From: Candidatus Ozemobacteraceae bacterium
Lineage (GTDB): Bacteria; Muiribacteriota; Ozemobacteria; Ozemobacterales; Ozemobacteraceae
DNA length: 64,000 nt
Assembly: GCA_035373905.1 (NCBI GenBank)
Contig: DAOSOK010000027.1
Span: 1 to 64,000 of the forward strand
Direction: 5' to 3'
The notes under the pieces: generated by a model
The model's input: only the letters and a program-made list of their open reading frames with translations
The model's database searches: none
Told to the model about the DNA's origin: nothing
Translations under genes and position numbers: made by a program
In this document: positions 49,039 to 56,223 of the stretch, piece after piece
How the letters are laid out: every line of letters starts with the position of its first letter
How positions within the stretch are numbered: the stretch's first letter is position 1

Positions 49039-51094
49039 CCGCTTCGCTCCCACCAGCCTGCGGGCCAAGATCCTGCTGGTGTTCGTTCTCGTCCTCGTCA
49101 CGCCGCTCTCGTTGCTGATGCTCCTGTCTCTTCAGCGAACCGACGAGGCTGCGCGCCAGGATTTCAACAAGCGGCTCGGCTCGGCGGCGACCCTGTTCCG
49201 GGACAGCCTCGAGGATCAGCTCGACTCCTTGCGCGTCCGGGCGAAAACCGTCGCCGACTTCGACTTGTACAATGTCGCCCACACCGGGTTCGCGGCCTCG
49301 GCGACGACGCCGGTCCTGCAGTATGAGCTGATCCGTTCCGGCCTCGACTACATCGCGATGGTCAGAAACCGTGGAACACCGTTCATCGAGGAGGGCGTCC
49401 CCCCCTCGGAATCCCTGGAAAAGATCATTCCGGCTCTCTGCCACGTTCCACTGAGCTACAACCTCTACATTCTCGGTCGCGAGCCGTGGATTTTCGCGGC
49501 TGCCGAGATCACGAAACTCCGTCAGAGCGAGCCCGTTCACGTCGTCTTCGCCTACAGGCTCGCCCGCGACTTCGGCGACCGTCTCAAACGGCTGACGGGA
49601 GCAGAATTCAGCCTGCTGTATGACAACCGCAGAGTCCTCACCACTCTTATGGATATCTACGGCAAGCGCATGACGAACACCGCTCCGGAGCTCATCGACC
49701 GGCGCACCGGCGTGATGGACGTGATGGGCGCGCAGCATACCTTCGTGCGCGAAGTCGCCCTCCGAAGCAAGATTTCCGAAGCCATCCTCCTCGAAATCTC
49801 GCTGCCGGCGTCCGAGTTCGCCCAGCTCGGCTCCCGCATGCGGCGCGACTTCGGTATTTTCGGTCTGCTCGGTCTGCTGGCGGCGTTCATCACCGGCACC
49901 TACCTCGCACTTCACATGGCCGGCCCCATCAATCAGCTCGCAGAATCCACGACGAAAGTCGCCGCCGGCGATCTGTATATCAAGGTCAGCTCGGGCCGCA
50001 ACGACGAGATCGGCCTCCTGCACCGGAATTTCCAGGCGATGATCGACGCGATTCGCGAAGAGCGTGATCAACGGCTAAGTCGCATGCGCGAACTGAATAC
50101 GCTGTTCGAGATCAGCAACGCGGTCAACTTCATCACCGACTCGGAAGAGCTGCTCAAATTCGTGCTGACACACGCGATCGAGGTGCTGGAAGCTGAGCGC
50201 GGCTCGATCATGCTGCTCGACGATACAACCGACGAGCTTGTCGTGAAAGTCGCGTCGGGCGGCCGATTCCGCATCGTCAGCGGCACGCCGGTGAAGCTCG
50301 GCCACGGCATCTGCGGCATCGTCGCGAAGGACGGCAAAGGCCGCATCTCGAACGACGGCTTCCGCGATCCGGAATTCCGCAACTTCGGAAGCCTGCTTCC
50401 CGTCGAGGACATCCGGTCGCTGCTCTGCTCGCCGCTCAAGTTCAAGGATGGCACGATCGGCGTCATCAATATCGTCAACAAGCGCAGCGGCCATCCGTTC
50501 GAGTCGAACGACCTGAACCTGCTGAACCTGATCGCTTCCCAGGCCGCGGTGACGATCGAAAACAATAAATTGTATGAACTATCGATCACCGACGGGCTGA
50601 CGCGGCTGTTCGTGTTTCGCTACTTCTCGGCACGCCTCTCGGAGGAAGTCCTCCGCGCGCGCCGCTACGGGCTGAAGCTGTCGCTGATCATGATCGATAT
50701 CGACAATTTCAAACGGTTCAACGACGTGTACGGCCACCAGGTCGGCGATCAGGTCCTCCAGCGCGTCGCCCTAGCGATCCGCGAGACGATCCGCACCGGC
50801 ATCGACATCCCGTGCCGCTACGGCGGCGAGGAGATGGCGATCATCCTTCCCGAAACCCGTACAGACGAGGCGCATCGCACGGCTGAGCGTCTGCGCGAAT
50901 CGATCGCGGCGCTCACGATCAGCAATCCCCTCGGCGAACTGCGCATCACCTGCAGCCTCGGCGTGGCGGCCTACCCCGGCGACGCGCATGACAAGGACTC
51001 CCTCGTCGAAGCCGCCGACAAGGCGATGTATTACAGCAAACGTAACGGCAAGAATCGCACCACCCAGGCATCCGTCATGGCCGAAGAGGCCTGA
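49004..51094 (+). CDS. Membrane HAMP-GAF-GGDEF diguanylate cyclase
   Basis: 696 residues. Order: TM1 (LLVFVLVLVTPLSLLMLL), an extracytoplasmic sensor region (about 50-275), TM2 (FGLLGLLAAFITGTYLAL region), HAMP (GPINQLAESTTKVAAGDLY), a GAF domain (about 375-520, ISNAVNFITDSEELLKFVL onward) and a GGDEF domain. The active-site loop is RYGGEEMAIILPET; the usual GG(D/E)EF has Met in the last place, but the metal- and GTP-binding residues (MIDIDNFKRFNDVYGHQVGD) are intact. No RxxD I-site precedes it, so c-di-GMP product inhibition is unlikely. GGAGG lies 4 nt before the GTG at 49004; GTG 48989 is an alternative. It overlaps the degenerate nucleotidase gene, which may feed it a signal. Confidence 0.88.
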   Translation: METSNFAVPFSDRFAPTSLRAKILLVFVLVLVTPLSLLMLLSLQRTDEAARQDFNKRLGSAATLFRDSLEDQLDSLRVRAKTVADFDLYNVAHTGFAASATTPVLQYELIRSGLDYIAMVRNRGTPFIEEGVPPSESLEKIIPALCHVPLSYNLYILGREPWIFAAAEITKLRQSEPVHVVFAYRLARDFGDRLKRLTGAEFSLLYDNRRVLTTLMDIYGKRMTNTAPELIDRRTGVMDVMGAQHTFVREVALRSKISEAILLEISLPASEFAQLGSRMRRDFGIFGLLGLLAAFITGTYLALHMAGPINQLAESTTKVAAGDLYIKVSSGRNDEIGLLHRNFQAMIDAIREERDQRLSRMRELNTLFEISNAVNFITDSEELLKFVLTHAIEVLEAERGSIMLLDDTTDELVVKVASGGRFRIVSGTPVKLGHGICGIVAKDGKGRISNDGFRDPEFRNFGSLLPVEDIRSLLCSPLKFKDGTIGVINIVNKRSGHPFESNDLNLLNLIASQAAVTIENNKLYELSITDGLTRLFVFRYFSARLSEEVLRARRYGLKLSLIMIDIDNFKRFNDVYGHQVGDQVLQRVALAIRETIRTGIDIPCRYGGEEMAIILPETRTDEAHRTAERLRESIAALTISNPLGELRITCSLGVAAYPGDAHDKDSLVEAADKAMYYSKRNGKNRTTQASVMAEEA

Positions 51095-51135
51095 CGGAAC
51101 CTGTATTCACAACGAACGAGGAGAAGCCCCGTCCG

Positions 51136-51549
51136 ATGAAATACGTATTGTTCACGATCCTCTGCTTTGGCGTCACCCCCGTGCTCGACAAATGGTCCGC
51201 CGTCCAGTCTGACCCGGCCGTCGGCGTCTTCATCAGAACCCTCTGCATCGCGGTGGTGTCCGTCCTGATCCTTACGGTTACAGGCAAATGGGGGCTCGTG
51301 ACCCAGGTTGCGCCGAAAACGATCCTGTTTCTCGGCACGTCGGGCATTCTCGCGGGATGCCTGGGAGTCCTCGCCATGCTGAAAGCGTTCCGGGAAGTTC
51401 CAGATGCGGGAAAAGTGGCGGTGATGATCGCGACGTATCCGGTCGTTTCTCTCTTCTTCACAGCCTTGTTGCTGCATGAGAAACTCACGGTGGCGAAAAT
51501 AGCCGGAACCGTTCTCATCACGGCGGGAGCGATTCTGCTGAACCTGTAA
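51136..51549 (+). CDS. EamA/DMT-type small transporter protein
   Basis: 137 residues with four or five hydrophobic helices, a single-EamA-domain protein. Typical segments are LFTILCFGVTPVLDKWSAVQ at the N-terminus, ILFLGTSGILAGCLGVLAML in the middle and the C-terminal VMIATYPVVSLFFTALLLHE, then LITAGAILLN. Half-length DMT proteins work as dimers; the substrate (metabolite or drug) is unknown. GAGGAG lies about 12 nt before the ATG. Confidence 0.82.
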   Translation: MKYVLFTILCFGVTPVLDKWSAVQSDPAVGVFIRTLCIAVVSVLILTVTGKWGLVTQVAPKTILFLGTSGILAGCLGVLAMLKAFREVPDAGKVAVMIATYPVVSLFFTALLLHEKLTVAKIAGTVLITAGAILLNL

Positions 51550-51559
51550 CGCCGTGAGG

Positions 51560-51583
51560 CCGGGCTATGCAAGCCCAGCCCGG
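51560..51583. terminator. Hairpin between convergent genes
   Basis: CCGGGCT (51560-51566) pairs with AGCCCGG (51577-51583) just after the EamA stop (51549) and before the end of the convergent lipoprotein gene (51589). There is no T-run. Confidence 0.4.
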
Positions 51584-51588
51584 GTCGT

Positions 51589-51942
51589 TCAGCGCGATGA
51601 TTTCGAACTGCCGAGCATCAGCTGGTATGTCTGGTATTTCCGCTGGTATTCGGCTAGCGCGCCAAGCGTCTCCATCGTCTGGGGGCCGCTTTCCCTGAGC
51701 ATCTTCACATACCGGTCGTAGGCCGCGAGGTATTCCCTGTGGGCATCCTCGAGCGTCCGTTCAACGGCTGACGACGCATTTGCTGTCTGCCCGATCGGAG
51801 ACGATGCAGGCGTCACGACCATTGCCGCGGAAGGCGATGGCGTGGCCGTCGCCGCAGGGACAGGGGTGGCCGATTCCCGGCACCCGGTGCAGGTGAACGT
51901 GATGCCGGCGATCAGCAACCCTCGTAGAAGACAGCGGAGCAT
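51589..51942 (-). CDS. Small putative lipoprotein
   Basis: 117 residues. The ATG at 51942 follows AAAGGGG by 5 nt. A signal sequence (MLRCLLRGLLIAGITFTCTG) ends in CTGC, a lipobox-like site. An Ala/Pro/Ser/Thr-rich linker (PVPAATATPSPSAAMVV) precedes a helical C-terminal domain (EDAHREYLAAYDRYVKMLRE, EYQRKYQTYQLM). The helices echo the C-terminal segment of the M48 protein at 25204 (EAYERYLFAKQNYEF), which suggests a shared domain. Function unknown; lipidation not certain since the -3 residue is Cys. Confidence 0.62.
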   Translation of the reverse strand: MLRCLLRGLLIAGITFTCTGCRESATPVPAATATPSPSAAMVVTPASSPIGQTANASSAVERTLEDAHREYLAAYDRYVKMLRESGPQTMETLGALAEYQRKYQTYQLMLGSSKSSR

Positions 51943-52080
51943 AGCCGCCCCTTTCCGCAGACTTTCCCCCATTATAGGAACCGTTTTCCGAAGGTGTCAA
52001 GGCTTGCGGTACGGCATCGGGAGGCGACATTTCGTTCAGTGCCCCGCCAAACGGGCATGGAAAGCGGCAGGAAAAAGAGG

Positions 52081-52109
52081 TTGAATTTCCGGTGTTTAGA
52101 ATGTAAAAT
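52081..52109 (+). promoter_or_regulatory. Sigma-70-type promoter of the amidohydrolase pair
   Basis: TTGAAT (52081-52086), 17-nt spacer, TAAAAT (52104-52109). It lies 149 bp before the first amidohydrolase ATG, so a leader of about 140 nt would be made. Confidence 0.55.
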
Positions 52110-52258
52110 ATCGCCTCGATAAAGCCCTGCAAGGGTCGCGGCGCATGCACGGAGCAGTAATGCCCGGAAGGCGCTGTTCCCCGATGTGGGGGTGCTTACC
52201 CGGGGACGTACACATCCGACATTCCCCGGCATCAGTGGAAGGAAAGGGGAAACTTGCA

Positions 52259-53425
52259 ATGCGCGTCATCCTTGAAAAAGGCACCATTTTTTATCAGGGC
52301 AAGTTCCAGCAGCTCGGCCGTCTCGTGCTCGACCACGGCAAGATCACCGAAGTCACGCTGGCCAGCGTGAAGGCGAAGAAGCCGAAGGTCGGCGGCAAGG
52401 AAAAGGATTCCGACAAGCCGATCAACTGCGACGGCAAGTTCATCATGCCCGGCTTTATCGACGCCCACACCCACATCACCCTCGAAGAAGAGGGCATCGG
52501 CTGGGTCGACGCCGACCTGAACGAGTCGTTCGGCCTCGTCACCCCGCAGGTGCGCGCGTTCGATGCGCTCAAGATGCGCGACCAGGCCCTCTCCGACGCC
52601 CGCTCCGGCGGCGTCACCACGATGCTCGTCACTCCCGGCTCGGCCAACCCGATCGGCGGCCAGGCCTGCATCATCAAGGCCCGCGGCAAGATCGCCGAGG
52701 AAGCGGCCATCCGCGAGAGCTGCGGCATGAAGCTGGCCTTCGGCGAGAACCCGAAGCGCACCTACGCCGAGCAGAAGCAGTTCCCGTGCACCCGCATGGG
52801 CACCGCCGCCGTCATCCGCGAGTGGCTGATGAAGGCCCAGGACTACTCGAAGAAGAAGAAGTCGAAAGACTTCAAGGACCGCGACATCAAGCTCGAGGCC
52901 CTGATGCCCCTGCTCGAAGGCAAGATCCAGGCCCGCGCCCACGCGCACACCGCCGACGACATCATCACGGCGTATCGCATCGCCCAGGAGTTCAACCTCG
53001 ACCTCGTCATCGACCACTGCACCGAAGGCCATCTCATCGCCAAGGAACTCGGCCGCTGGAAGGCCAAGGCCGTCGTCGGCCCGACCTTCTCCTGCCGCGT
53101 GAAGCCTGAACTGCGGCATCGCACGTTCGACACGGTGCGCGTGCTGCTCGACGAGGGCTGCATGGTCGCCATCACGACCGACCACCCGGTCATTCCGATC
53201 GAGGGCCTCAGCCTCGCCGCGGCGCTGTGCGTGCGCCACGGTCTCGAGGAAGAGCGCGCGATCAAGGCGATCACCGAGTATCCGGCGGCCATCCTCGGAC
53301 TCGACAAGCGCCTCGGCAAGATCGAAACCGGTTTTGACGGCGATGTCGTCGTCTGGAGCGGACACCCTCTCGACTCCCGGTCCAAGGCGGAGTCGGTGTT
53401 CATCGACGGCGCTCGGGTGCTCTGA
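52259..53425 (+). CDS. Amidohydrolase (imidazolonepropionase/dihydroorotase superfamily), first of pair
   Basis: 388 residues. MPGFIDAHTHITLEEEG has the first metal pair (HxH). Further ligands are likely in ARAHAHTADDII, VIDHCTEGHL and the Asp of AITTDHPVIPIEG; ILGLDKRLGKIETGFDGDVV is the usual C-terminal strand of the amidohydrolase fold. A lysine-rich loop (KKPKVGGKEKDSDK) near residue 45 is unusual. The ATG at 52259 follows AAAGGGG by 9 nt. It is clearly paralogous to the next gene, 36 bp downstream. The substrate (a cyclic amide or urea) is not known. Confidence 0.85.
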   Translation: MRVILEKGTIFYQGKFQQLGRLVLDHGKITEVTLASVKAKKPKVGGKEKDSDKPINCDGKFIMPGFIDAHTHITLEEEGIGWVDADLNESFGLVTPQVRAFDALKMRDQALSDARSGGVTTMLVTPGSANPIGGQACIIKARGKIAEEAAIRESCGMKLAFGENPKRTYAEQKQFPCTRMGTAAVIREWLMKAQDYSKKKKSKDFKDRDIKLEALMPLLEGKIQARAHAHTADDIITAYRIAQEFNLDLVIDHCTEGHLIAKELGRWKAKAVVGPTFSCRVKPELRHRTFDTVRVLLDEGCMVAITTDHPVIPIEGLSLAAALCVRHGLEEERAIKAITEYPAAILGLDKRLGKIETGFDGDVVVWSGHPLDSRSKAESVFIDGARVL

Positions 53426-53461
53426 GCCCTTCGGACCGCGTCACGCGGGAAGGGAGAGGTC

Positions 53462-54607
53462 ATGTCGTCCATCCTATTCGATAATGTTCGGGTCTACCTC
53501 AGCGGTGCATTTTTTCCCGCTCAGAAAGTTCTGATCGAGAAAGGCAAGATCGCTGCGGTCGGCTCGAAGGTTCTGAAAAACGTCGAGACGGTCATCGACG
53601 GTCAGGGAAAATACCTGATCCCGGGCCTGATCGACGCGCACACGCACCTGGGTCTCACCGATCACGGCTACGGCCTTTCGGGCTCCGATCTCAGCGAGGC
53701 GGCCGATCCGATCACCCCGCATCTGCGGCCCCTCGACGCGATCAAGATGCGCTCGGATTCCCTGTGCGATGCGAGGCGGTCCGGCATCTCCGTGTGTCTT
53801 GTCTGCCCCGGCCACACGAACCTGATCGCAGGTCAGTGCTCGATTCTGAAGACCTACGGGAATTCGGCCGACGTCGGGCTCATCGTCGAGCAGGCCGGCA
53901 TCAAGGTCTGCTTCGGGGAAGAGCCCAAGCAGACCCTGCTCGGCCGCAAGGCGTTTCCCAGCACCCGGATGGGCATCGCCGCGTTGCTCCGTGAAACGTT
54001 CATGAAGGCACAGGATTACCACGACCTGAAGCAGTCGAAGAAAGGCCTGCGCGACCGCATCATCCAGATGGAAGCGCTCGGCCCCGTTCTCGACGGCGCG
54101 GTGCCCCTGCGTGCTCATGCCCAGCGGCTCGAGGACATCATGGCGGCGGTCCGGCTCGCCGACGAGTTCAAACTCAAACTTGTCATCGAGCACGGGATCG
54201 AGGCCTACAAGGTCGCCGACATTCTTGCCGAGAAGAAAATCCCCGTCGTGCTGGGGCCGCTTCTGGTCGCCGAGCGTTCGACCGAACTGCGTGACCGCAT
54301 CTTCTCGAGCGTCGTCCAGCTTCTCGATGCCGGCGTCGAAGTCGCCCTCACCTGCGACTACCCGGGCCTGCCGGTCGAAACGCTCCGCATCGCCGCCGCC
54401 ATGGCGGTTCAGTTCGGCCTCGACGAGAAGCGCGCCCTGCAATGCATCACCGAGACGCCGGCCAAGATGCTCGGCATCGCCAACCGCGTCGGTCACATCC
54501 GCAAGGGCTACGACGCCGACGTCGGTCTGTTCAGCGGCCATCCGCTCGACATCCGCTCGAAGCTTGAGGTTCTGGTCATCGACGGAGAAATCTTCAGGTT
54601 CAATTGA
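53462..54607 (+). CDS. Amidohydrolase, second of pair
   Basis: 381 residues, about the same fold path as the previous gene: IPGLIDAHTHLGLTDHGYGL, LRAHAQRLEDIMAAVR, LVIEHGIEAYKVAD and VALTCDYPGLPVETLR, ending in GHIRKGYDADVGLFSGHPLD. Several putative ligand positions differ: AHAQ where the partner has AHAH, and CDY instead of TDH. The two may therefore handle different substrates or form a hetero-oligomer. GGGAGAGG precedes the ATG. A strong terminator closes the two-gene operon. Confidence 0.85.
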   Translation: MSSILFDNVRVYLSGAFFPAQKVLIEKGKIAAVGSKVLKNVETVIDGQGKYLIPGLIDAHTHLGLTDHGYGLSGSDLSEAADPITPHLRPLDAIKMRSDSLCDARRSGISVCLVCPGHTNLIAGQCSILKTYGNSADVGLIVEQAGIKVCFGEEPKQTLLGRKAFPSTRMGIAALLRETFMKAQDYHDLKQSKKGLRDRIIQMEALGPVLDGAVPLRAHAQRLEDIMAAVRLADEFKLKLVIEHGIEAYKVADILAEKKIPVVLGPLLVAERSTELRDRIFSSVVQLLDAGVEVALTCDYPGLPVETLRIAAAMAVQFGLDEKRALQCITETPAKMLGIANRVGHIRKGYDADVGLFSGHPLDIRSKLEVLVIDGEIFRFN

Positions 54608-54626
54608 GCCGCTTGTATTGCAAGAG

Positions 54627-54667
54627 ATATACAGCCCCCGGAATCATTCCGGGGGCTGTATATTTTT
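54627..54667 (+). terminator. Intrinsic terminator after the amidohydrolase pair
   Basis: An 18-bp perfect inverted repeat (54627-54644 with 54646-54663; core CAGCCCCCGG / CCGGGGGCTG), followed by TTTTT to 54667. Confidence 0.92.
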
Positions 54668-54705
54668 AAGAATTTCTCTGCGACGAGTTCCTGGAAGGAC
54701 GGTCG

Positions 54706-54846
54706 TCAACGTGCGAGCGCCTGCAGGGCCAAACCGGCCGCGCCACCGTTGACGATCCACATGACAATGAGCGTCAGGACCATGGCCGCTCGCAGAATCG
54801 GTGTCACATCAGGTTCGCTGCCGACTCTCTCGTATATCACCCGCAT
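54706..54846 (-). CDS. Possible small single-helix membrane protein
   Basis: 46 residues with one hydrophobic stretch (AAMVLTLIVMWIVNGGAAGL) and a charged N-terminus. The start is a plain ATG with no strong ribosome site, and the gene sits next to the REP-like copy. It may be a chance frame; kept because the helix is cleanly placed and the stop is not within the repeat. Confidence 0.3.
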   Translation of the reverse strand: MRVIYERVGSEPDVTPILRAAMVLTLIVMWIVNGGAAGLALQALAR

Positions 54847-54855
54847 ACTCGATAC

Positions 54856-54920
54856 CGTTCGTGCTGAGTTTGTCGAAGCACGAATGCACTCGCCCTTCGA
54901 CAAGCTCAGGGCGAACGGCT
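54856..54920. repeat. REP-like intergenic repeat, copy 5 (best preserved)
   Basis: Two adjacent hairpins: TTCGTGCTGAGTTTGTCGAA extended by GCACGAA (arms TTCGTGCT/AGCACGAA), then CGCCCTTCGACAAGCTCAGG extended by GCGAACG (arms CGCCCT/AGGGCG). Their loops, GAGTTTGTCGA and TCGACAAGCTC, are near reverse complements, so the unit is a paired BIME-like element. Beyond it, 54930-54998 shows no gene. Confidence 0.75.
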
Positions 54921-54998
54921 GTGCCTTGTCGGTCTGGAGGAATTATATTTTTCTCGTGATAGCTATTGCCTAACATACGAGACGAGTAGCAACAGAAC

Positions 54999-55682
54999 TC
55001 AGGAGGTTCGTTTCACATATCGTATCGGGTCGGTCGCGCCGGCGGAGGAGAAGCCGCGGAGGCGGAGAACGCAGGACTCGCAGGTGCCGCAGGCGGCGTC
55101 TTCGCTCTGGTAGCAGCTCCAGGAGAGGTGCAGGGGGGCGCCCAGGTCGAGGCCGCGCCTGACGATCTGGCCCTTGTTCAGGTGCAAGAGGGGCGCTTCG
55201 ATGCTGATGCCCGACCCCGGCCGGGTTCCTTCGCGAATGGCGGCGTTGAAGGCATCGATGAAGCTCTCGCGGCAGTCGGGGTAGCCCGACGAGTCCTCCT
55301 CGACGGCGCCGATGAACACCCGCACGGCGCCGATGACCTCGGCCCAGGAAATGGCCATCGCGAGGATGTTGGCATTCCGGAACGGGACGTAGGTGACCGG
55401 CACCCCCTTGCCGAGATTTTTCGCGTCGGGAACGGCGAGCGTTCTGTCGGTGAGGGCGCTGCCGCCGATCTGGCGGAAATGGCCGGCGTCGACCTCCAAT
55501 ATATGTTTTGCTTTATAGAATGCAGCCTGGTCGCGGAACGCACGGAGCTCGCGGGCTTCGGTGAGCTGGCCGTAGTTCAGGTGGAACATGGCCAGATCGT
55601 AGCTCTGCAGGGCGACGGCGGCAGCGACGCACGAGTCCATTCCGCCCGAGGCGACGACGACGGCAAGCTGCTTCCCCGTCAT
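54999..55682 (-). CDS. queC: 7-cyano-7-deazaguanine synthase QueC
   Basis: 227 residues. VVVASGGMDSCVAAA is the PP-loop ATP-binding motif, FHLNYGQLTEARELRAF follows, VTYVPFRNANILAMAISWAE is conserved in QueC, and the zinc site CYQSEDAACGTCESCVLR has the four cysteines near the C-terminus. It converts 7-carboxy-7-deazaguanine to preQ0 for queuosine tRNA modification. The start overlaps the queD stop by 4 nt. queE and queF are not in the window. Confidence 0.95.
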   Translation of the reverse strand: MTGKQLAVVVASGGMDSCVAAAVALQSYDLAMFHLNYGQLTEARELRAFRDQAAFYKAKHILEVDAGHFRQIGGSALTDRTLAVPDAKNLGKGVPVTYVPFRNANILAMAISWAEVIGAVRVFIGAVEEDSSGYPDCRESFIDAFNAAIREGTRPGSGISIEAPLLHLNKGQIVRRGLDLGAPLHLSWSCYQSEDAACGTCESCVLRLRGFSSAGATDPIRYVKRTS

Positions 55683-56047
55683 ATCGAATACTCCGCGACG
55701 TTGCGGTCGGTTTCCCAGAGGCGCACGGCCAGCACCTGGACACGGTTGGTGCCGACGACGCGAACGAGCTCGTCGAAGAAGAGTTTCGCGAAGTTTTCGG
55801 CCGTCGGGGGAATACGGTCGAACGGCGCGATTTCGTTGACCATCCGGTGATCGAACCGGTCACACAGCTCGCCGAGCGCTTGCTTCAGCACGGCGAAATC
55901 GACGACCATTCCCTGGTCGTCGAGCGTTTCGGCTCCGACAACGGCCTGCACGAGCCAGTTGTGACCGTGCAGGTTCCGGCATTTTCCCTGGTGATCGGGC
56001 AGGCGATGTGCCGCCGAAAACGACGATTCGGCCGTTATTTTATACAT
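55679..56047 (-). CDS. queD: 6-carboxytetrahydropterin synthase QueD
   Basis: 122 residues. FSAAHRLPDHQGKCRNLHGH holds the catalytic Cys and zinc His residues, DFAVLKQALGELCDRFDHR the third region, and PTAENFAKLFFDEL the conserved Glu helix. The ATG at 56047 (MYKITAESSF) is chosen because family similarity starts there; an in-frame ATG at 56176 would add 43 unlikely residues. It makes 6-carboxytetrahydropterin from dihydroneopterin triphosphate, upstream of QueC in the same pathway. Confidence 0.94.
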   Translation of the reverse strand: MYKITAESSFSAAHRLPDHQGKCRNLHGHNWLVQAVVGAETLDDQGMVVDFAVLKQALGELCDRFDHRMVNEIAPFDRIPPTAENFAKLFFDELVRVVGTNRVQVLAVRLWETDRNVAEYSI

Positions 56048-56223
56048 ATCGATATACTCACTTTCCGAATTCCGGTTGAAATCCCCGACAGCATATCCAT
56101 CCAGCCCCTTTCCGTCAACCGGCAGGCTCGTTCGAAATTCCGTTCTCCTGTTCAACGGGAGCCAGATGGGATACAATTCGTATGGTTGTTTGGCTCAGGA
56201 TTTTTTTTCGGAGGGTTGTTCAT

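Noticed and set aside
45910..49101. Large minus-strand open frames opposite the helicase and nucleotidase genes
   Set aside because: Antisense shadows; motifs on the plus strand (Walker A/B, 5'-nucleotidase C-domain) are complete, the antisense products have none.
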